48,319 nucleotides of DNA, taken from contig JABHDE010000070.1 in NCBI GenBank assembly GCA_018673215.1, forward strand, positions 1 through 48,319, given 5' to 3'. The notes beneath the pieces were generated by a model. The model had not been told where the DNA came from, made no database searches, and worked only from the letters and a program-made list of their open reading frames with translations. Shown here piece after piece: positions 44,238 through 48,319 of this stretch. This stretch comes from Formosa sp. (lineage in GTDB: Bacteria > Bacteroidota > Bacteroidia > Flavobacteriales > Flavobacteriaceae). The translations under genes were made by a program, and so were the position numbers. How positions within the stretch are numbered: the stretch's first letter is position 1; each line of letters opens with the position of its first letter.

Positions 44238-45254
44238 CATCAACTCGCTAAGAAGTGGGAAATGATCAGAATAAGGAATCGTGTAGTTTTTGAATGTGAT
44301 AGAAGAAAAACTTTGATCTGCTAAAATGAAGTCTATACGAACAGGAAAATATTTAAAATCAAAGGTACTTCCAAAACCAGTACCTGAAGCTTCAAAAGTA
44401 TCCTGTAAATCTCCTTTTAAAATTCTATAAACATATGAATAAACAGTGTTATTAAAATCACCACACATCAATACCTTGTAAGGTGACTTTGCGACATGAT
44501 TAGCAACCATTTCGGCTTGATATTGTTGGGCATTAAAAGTAGTTTCTAAACGCTTGAGTAACTTGTTGGATTGCTTAGAGTCGAGTGTCTCTACTCCTAC
44601 ATTAGCATCAATTCCAGAGGATTGAAGGTGCACATTATATAGACGTACTGTATCTGTCTCTATGAGTAAATCAGCATAGATAGCACTGTTAGCAGAATTC
44701 GGGAAATCGATATAGCCAGAATTCACAATTTTATAGGCAGATAAAATAGCGAGTTCTGATTTGTTTTTGGCAGGGTTGGTTTGATGTTTGTATGGATAGG
44801 ATTTAAAATCCAAATCCGTACTTGAATCATACTCTTGAAAACACAAGATATTAGGAGATTCCTCTAACACAAACTCCTGAATTTTAGTAGGGATGGTTTT
44901 GTCATCAATCCAATTATACACATTGAACAAGCGTACATTGTAACTCATGATCGAAAACGTATCTTCTGATTTTAAAGTTGACTCCGATGAAAATTTATAG
45001 AATGACAAAACATGGTTATAGCCCAGCACCAACACTAAAAGCGAAAGGATCAATTGTTTTTTAAGTTTGATAAGCCAATAGACTGTAAAAAGTATATTTA
45101 AGACAATCAATAAGGGAACGGTTAAACTAAGGGTAGAAATTAGTGCATAAGATTTTGGTGGCACATATGTCAAGCCATAAAATAAGAGCAGTAAAAGAGC
45201 TACCACTGAATTTATCAGAAATATAAACTTATTAAGAAGGTTTAAGTTTTTCAA
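44226..45254 (-). CDS. Membrane-anchored endonuclease/exonuclease/phosphatase family protein
   Basis: A 342-residue protein. Three hydrophobic N-terminal segments (about 10-30, 38-58 and 66-86) are followed by an EEP domain at about 98-342. The domain shows SYNVRLFN near 101-108, the metal Glu in LCFQEYD near 135-141, the GDFNNT motif near 262-267 and the C-terminal catalytic SDHFPLLSEL near 329-338. Such proteins cleave phosphodiesters of nucleic acids, inositol phosphates or lipids; the substrate is unknown. The domain faces the periplasm if the three helices all span. It lies 6 nt downstream of a rhomboid gene. Confidence 0.88.
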   Translation of the reverse strand: MKNLNLLNKFIFLINSVVALLLLLFYGLTYVPPKSYALISTLSLTVPLLIVLNILFTVYWLIKLKKQLILSLLVLVLGYNHVLSFYKFSSESTLKSEDTFSIMSYNVRLFNVYNWIDDKTIPTKIQEFVLEESPNILCFQEYDSSTDLDFKSYPYKHQTNPAKNKSELAILSAYKIVNSGYIDFPNSANSAIYADLLIETDTVRLYNVHLQSSGIDANVGVETLDSKQSNKLLKRLETTFNAQQYQAEMVANHVAKSPYKVLMCGDFNNTVYSYVYRILKGDLQDTFEASGTGFGSTFDFKYFPVRIDFILADQSFSSITFKNYTIPYSDHFPLLSELMLHK

Positions 45255-45260
45255 ATCGTT

Positions 45261-46124
45261 CTATTTTCCAGCACGGAATAAAAAATCCTTTTCTGCTTGG
45301 GTTAAACTTTCATAACCACTTTTACCAATTTTATCTAAAATAAGGTCTATTTGCTTTTGATGTGTAAATTTATCAAACCCTTCCTTTTTCTTACCGGCAA
45401 AAGAAGTTTTTTTCTTCTTGTGAACTGTTTTCAGTGGGGCTGTCGACCTTAAGAAATAGGCTGTGATTTTATCAATAAACTCCCCAATATCTGTCCCTTT
45501 CTGGAATTGTATTGCATAAAAATAGCCTAACATATATCCACCAAAGTGTGCGACCGACCCCCCTGAGTTTAGAGAAAAAAGGCTAGGAATATTAAACAGA
45601 ACAATTGCAATCCCAAGATATTTTAATGGAAATTGAAAAGTGAAAAATCGCACTTCTTTATTGGGTAAATAAGCACATAGAAAAATGATGATAGCACCTA
45701 CCCCAGCAGAAGCACCAACTAAAGACCCTACTGTATTTAAAATGCCTGAGGGAAATAAATTATATACCAATACAAAAGCAAAACCACCAGATAAGATGCC
45801 TAATATATATACTTTAAATGAAAGATCTTCTTTAAATAAATTTGAAAACGAACGCCCGAAGAAATATAAGACTACCATATTAAAAAACAAATGAACAAAA
45901 CTATTATGGATAAAACCATACGTTAGCAGTGCCCATGGTTTTGAAAGCACGTCCGAAAACGACTTTGAGAGCGATAGCCATTCTAGATTCTCAACAACTT
46001 GAACTTTTAGAGCTATAAAACTGACAAGAAACACTACCACATTTGCCACAATAATTTTTTCAAATACATTGAGTCTTGATAATTTTTCTCTAATATCTTG
46101 ATTTAGACTTGTCATTAATTCCAA
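45261..46124 (-). CDS. Rhomboid family intramembrane serine protease (second of two)
   Basis: A 287-residue membrane protein. About six helices lie between 22 and 210, with the catalytic Ser in VGASAGVGA near 137-145 and the catalytic His in VAHFGGYMLG near 191-200. The usual GxSG reads GASA, a form seen in some Bacteroidota rhomboids. A basic C-terminal cytoplasmic tail (VHKKKKTSFAGKKKEG, about 234-250) ends in a short helical domain (QKQIDLILDKIGKSGYESLT, AEKDFLFRAGK) also seen in other Flavobacteriia rhomboids. It overlaps the upstream rhomboid gene by 10 nt. Confidence 0.88.
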   Translation of the reverse strand: MELMTSLNQDIREKLSRLNVFEKIIVANVVVFLVSFIALKVQVVENLEWLSLSKSFSDVLSKPWALLTYGFIHNSFVHLFFNMVVLYFFGRSFSNLFKEDLSFKVYILGILSGGFAFVLVYNLFPSGILNTVGSLVGASAGVGAIIIFLCAYLPNKEVRFFTFQFPLKYLGIAIVLFNIPSLFSLNSGGSVAHFGGYMLGYFYAIQFQKGTDIGEFIDKITAYFLRSTAPLKTVHKKKKTSFAGKKKEGFDKFTHQKQIDLILDKIGKSGYESLTQAEKDFLFRAGK

Positions 46125-46936
46125 CGGTATTTATCGAATTGATTTTTCTTCCAGAAGTACATCAGCAAAAAACCAGTGACTGCACCTCCAATATGAGCAA
46201 TATAAGCGGTATTGCTAGGACTAAAAATAGAGACTCCAGTAAAAGCAGAAAACAAGTCTAGAGCAATGATTCCAGGGATAAAATATTTCGCCTTGATTGG
46301 AATTGGTAAAAAGAGCATCATCAATTCGGCATTGGGATTGAGCATACCAAAAGCAACCAAAACGCCCATAATAGCTCCTGAAGCTCCAACCATTGAACCG
46401 TTGCTTATAACGTTTAAATCAAAGAACATCCGGAAAGATTCTTCAGTTAATTGACTCATACTAAATCTATAATCGGACATCAGTGGTTCTAACTTGGATA
46501 CTAAAACTTCACCTCTAAACATATTATCACTTATGATATTCAGACTAGAAGCCTCTCTTATAAAATCAAAAGAAAACCCAAATGATTGTAAGTCACTTAT
46601 CAGGGGGTAAACTTGAACGTAATACACCAAAAAAGTTAAGGCTACTGCCCCTAAACCAGATGAAAGATAAAAGATTAAAAATTTTCTTTGACCAAACACA
46701 CGCTCTACTGCCGTTCCAAACATCCATAGCGCAAGCATATTAAACAATAAATGCTGAAAACCTCCATGCATAAACATATGTGTAAATACTTGCCATGGCA
46801 TAAAATTATCATTCAACGGATAGAAGAGAGCTAATAAACCATAAAATAAATCTTTATTACCCAGTAAGTAAGTTCCTAAAAACACAATAATATTGATGAT
46901 AAGAAGATGCTTAACGATGGGAGTTATTTGACGCAT
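46115..46936 (-). CDS. Rhomboid family intramembrane serine protease (first of two)
   Basis: A 273-residue membrane protein starting at MRQITPIVKHLL (ATG at 46936). A longer frame from 46966 would run into mutL, and the 46936 start leaves just 1 nt after the mutL stop. It has six helices with MFMHGGFQHLLFNMLALWMFG near 55-75, catalytic GASGAIMG near 182-189 and catalytic His in IAHIGGAVTG near 245-254. A lumenal insert of about 75 residues separates helices 3 and 4. The substrate is unknown. It is coupled to mutL and to the second rhomboid gene. Confidence 0.9.
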   Translation of the reverse strand: MRQITPIVKHLLIINIIVFLGTYLLGNKDLFYGLLALFYPLNDNFMPWQVFTHMFMHGGFQHLLFNMLALWMFGTAVERVFGQRKFLIFYLSSGLGAVALTFLVYYVQVYPLISDLQSFGFSFDFIREASSLNIISDNMFRGEVLVSKLEPLMSDYRFSMSQLTEESFRMFFDLNVISNGSMVGASGAIMGVLVAFGMLNPNAELMMLFLPIPIKAKYFIPGIIALDLFSAFTGVSIFSPSNTAYIAHIGGAVTGFLLMYFWKKNQFDKYRWN

Positions 46937-46937
46937 A

Positions 46938-48319
46938 TTAATTGAATTTTTTATCGAGTTCTTCAACCTTTAAGGTTGTGAAAACTGTTTTGTTAGAAGG
47001 AGAAATTGCAGGCTCTTTACAAGAAAACAAGGTGTTTAAGATGTGCTCTTGTTCTTCGCGTTCTAATTTTTTTCCGTTTTTTATCGCTAAACTTTTAGCC
47101 AGTGACTTAGACAATAAATCACTAAGACTAAAGTTCACATCGGGAACTTCATGTTCGATATCGTGAATGAGTTGCTCAAAAACAATATGTACTTCAGATT
47201 CTTTGACACCAACTGGAACCCCTGTAAGTTCTATGTTTTCATCTGTAAACGAAGAAAATACAAAACCTGTAGTTTCTAAAGCCTGCTGAAGATCTTTTAA
47301 TATGGTATTATCTGATTTTGAAAATTTGAGCTGTAAAGGAAATAACAACTGTTGACTGACTGCTTCATTCACTGTCGTTTTTCGAAGAAATTCTTCATAT
47401 AAAATACGTTCATGTGCTCGGTTCTGGTCAATAACAAGCATTCCAGATTTAATTGTATTGATGATGTATTTGTTATGTAATTGAAATGTTTTGTGTGACT
47501 TTTGTTCCGTACTATCGTCAAAAATAGACGAAGTCATTTCATCAGATTCGTAATTAACTTGACTAAAGCTATCTGGGTTTGATTTGGATTCCAAACCAAC
47601 ATACAGTCCTTCCCATGCGTCAGATGCAGGTTTGGAATGCGAAGGTGAAGAGGAATGAGAATTAGAAAATGGATTGAATGTTCTATCGACTTCAACTTTT
47701 GGGTGTACCGTTTGCCCATTGTCAAATCCGTAAGGGGTGTCTAAATTTTTATCGCGATCAAAATCTAGTACTGGTGCAATACTAAATTGACCTAAACTGT
47801 GCTTAACAGCTGCTCTTAGAATTGCATAGATGGTTTGCTCGTCATCAAATTTGATTTCTGTTTTCGTAGGATGAATATTGATGTCTATACTTTTTGGATC
47901 GACTTCTAAGTTTAAAAAGTAACTAGGATGTTTTCCGGGTTGAAGGACGCCTTCAAAAGCGGCGGATATGGCATGATTTAGGTAGGGACTCTTAATGTAC
48001 CGATTGTTTACAAAGAAGAATTGCTCTCCTCTAGATTTCTTTGAATATTCTGGTTTGCCAACAAATCCCGAGATGGTTAAAACTTCTGTTGTTTCGTCAA
48101 CAGGGACAAGTTTTTCATTGGTTTTTCCACCAAATGTACTCACAATACGTTGTCTAAAATTTCCTTTTAATAAATTAAACAAATCGCTTCCGTTATGATA
48201 CATAGAAAAACGGATCGATGGGTGGGCTAATACGACTCTGTGAAATTCGTCAATGATATGACGTAATTCGACAGTATCAGACTTTAAGAAATTACGTCTT
48301 GCAGGAATATTAAAAAATA
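46938..48319 (-). CDS. mutL: DNA mismatch repair protein MutL (5' part outside the window)
   Basis: About 460 residues are present and the frame stays open to the window edge, so the N-terminal ATPase start is missing. Visible are FFNIPARRNFLKS of the GHKL ATPase at the edge, the transducer domain with FFVNNRYIKSPYLNHA, and VDVHPTK-type IDINIHPTKTEI. A low-complexity Ser/Pro linker and the C-terminal dimerisation/endonuclease domain follow. The endonuclease motif reads DQNRAHERILYEE, with Asn (codon 47421-47423) where DQHA(X)2E(X)4E has His. The C-terminal CxEP-type segment (SCKEPAISP) is retained. It heads the mutL-rhomboid-rhomboid-EEP operon. Confidence 0.94.
   Translation of the reverse strand, partial: FFNIPARRNFLKSDTVELRHIIDEFHRVVLAHPSIRFSMYHNGSDLFNLLKGNFRQRIVSTFGGKTNEKLVPVDETTEVLTISGFVGKPEYSKKSRGEQFFFVNNRYIKSPYLNHAISAAFEGVLQPGKHPSYFLNLEVDPKSIDINIHPTKTEIKFDDEQTIYAILRAAVKHSLGQFSIAPVLDFDRDKNLDTPYGFDNGQTVHPKVEVDRTFNPFSNSHSSSPSHSKPASDAWEGLYVGLESKSNPDSFSQVNYESDEMTSSIFDDSTEQKSHKTFQLHNKYIINTIKSGMLVIDQNRAHERILYEEFLRKTTVNEAVSQQLLFPLQLKFSKSDNTILKDLQQALETTGFVFSSFTDENIELTGVPVGVKESEVHIVFEQLIHDIEHEVPDVNFSLSDLLSKSLAKSLAIKNGKKLEREEQEHILNTLFSCKEPAISPSNKTVFTTLKVEELDKKFN

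Overview
This window is a block of AT-rich bacterial chromosome, almost certainly from a marine-type Flavobacteriaceae (Bacteroidota). The evidence is the protein families themselves: BBP2-like outer-membrane porins, bacillithiol deacetylase BshB1, a fused ResB-CcsA cytochrome c biogenesis protein, the two-gene methylmalonyl-CoA mutase, DUF5683, WbqC and DUF6122 proteins next to a large LepB, and paired rhomboids beside mutL. Several genes also carry Bacteroidota-type promoters (TTTG, about 19 nt, TAnnTTTG). Almost all of the window is core genome in tight, often overlapping operons. I see no prophage, insertion sequence, CRISPR array or complete defence system.

Layout, left part (1-24 kb). 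A minus-strand group of three outer-membrane beta-barrel genes (two of them paralogous porins with near-identical terminators) is followed by a plus-strand M28 peptidase lipoprotein and a tRNA-His. Next come bshB1 with a trans-sulfuration PLP enzyme, two tiny membrane-protein ORFs, a HAD phosphatase and the 1061-residue ccsBA. A convergent pair of clusters follows: DUF2520 / KdsC-like / Maf on plus, and YheT hydrolase / tilS / pabB on minus. Then come a DEAD-box-type helicase, an ECF sigma factor, lpdA, and a divergent Lrp regulator / methionine gamma-lyase-like pair with a strong palindrome between them. A YdjM-type membrane protein and an orphan AsmA C-terminus (probable pseudogene) close this part.

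Middle part (24-37.5 kb). A conserved unknown gene is coupled to a polyphosphate-glucokinase-like gene, followed by another unknown. Then come holA, an HsdR-N-like nuclease-fold protein overlapping a family 2 glycosyltransferase, an OmpA lipoprotein, pheT and trxB. A coupled operon of uridine kinase, a DivIC/FtsB-like division protein and both methylmalonyl-CoA mutase subunits ends this part.

Right part (37.5-48.3 kb). A decayed parA paralogue with two opposite frameshifts and an unusual C-terminal extension sits directly before intact parA-parB. These are followed by a DUF5683 protein, dapB, lepB, WbqC and DUF6122 genes. The minus strand then carries a membrane endonuclease/exonuclease/phosphatase protein, two rhomboid proteases and mutL, which runs off the window.

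I do not see a convincing new multi-gene system. The best leads are the frameshifted ParA paralogue and its appended domain, the orphan AsmA tail, the porin duplication scar, the acceptor-stem mismatches in tRNA-His, and the DQN variant of the MutL endonuclease motif.
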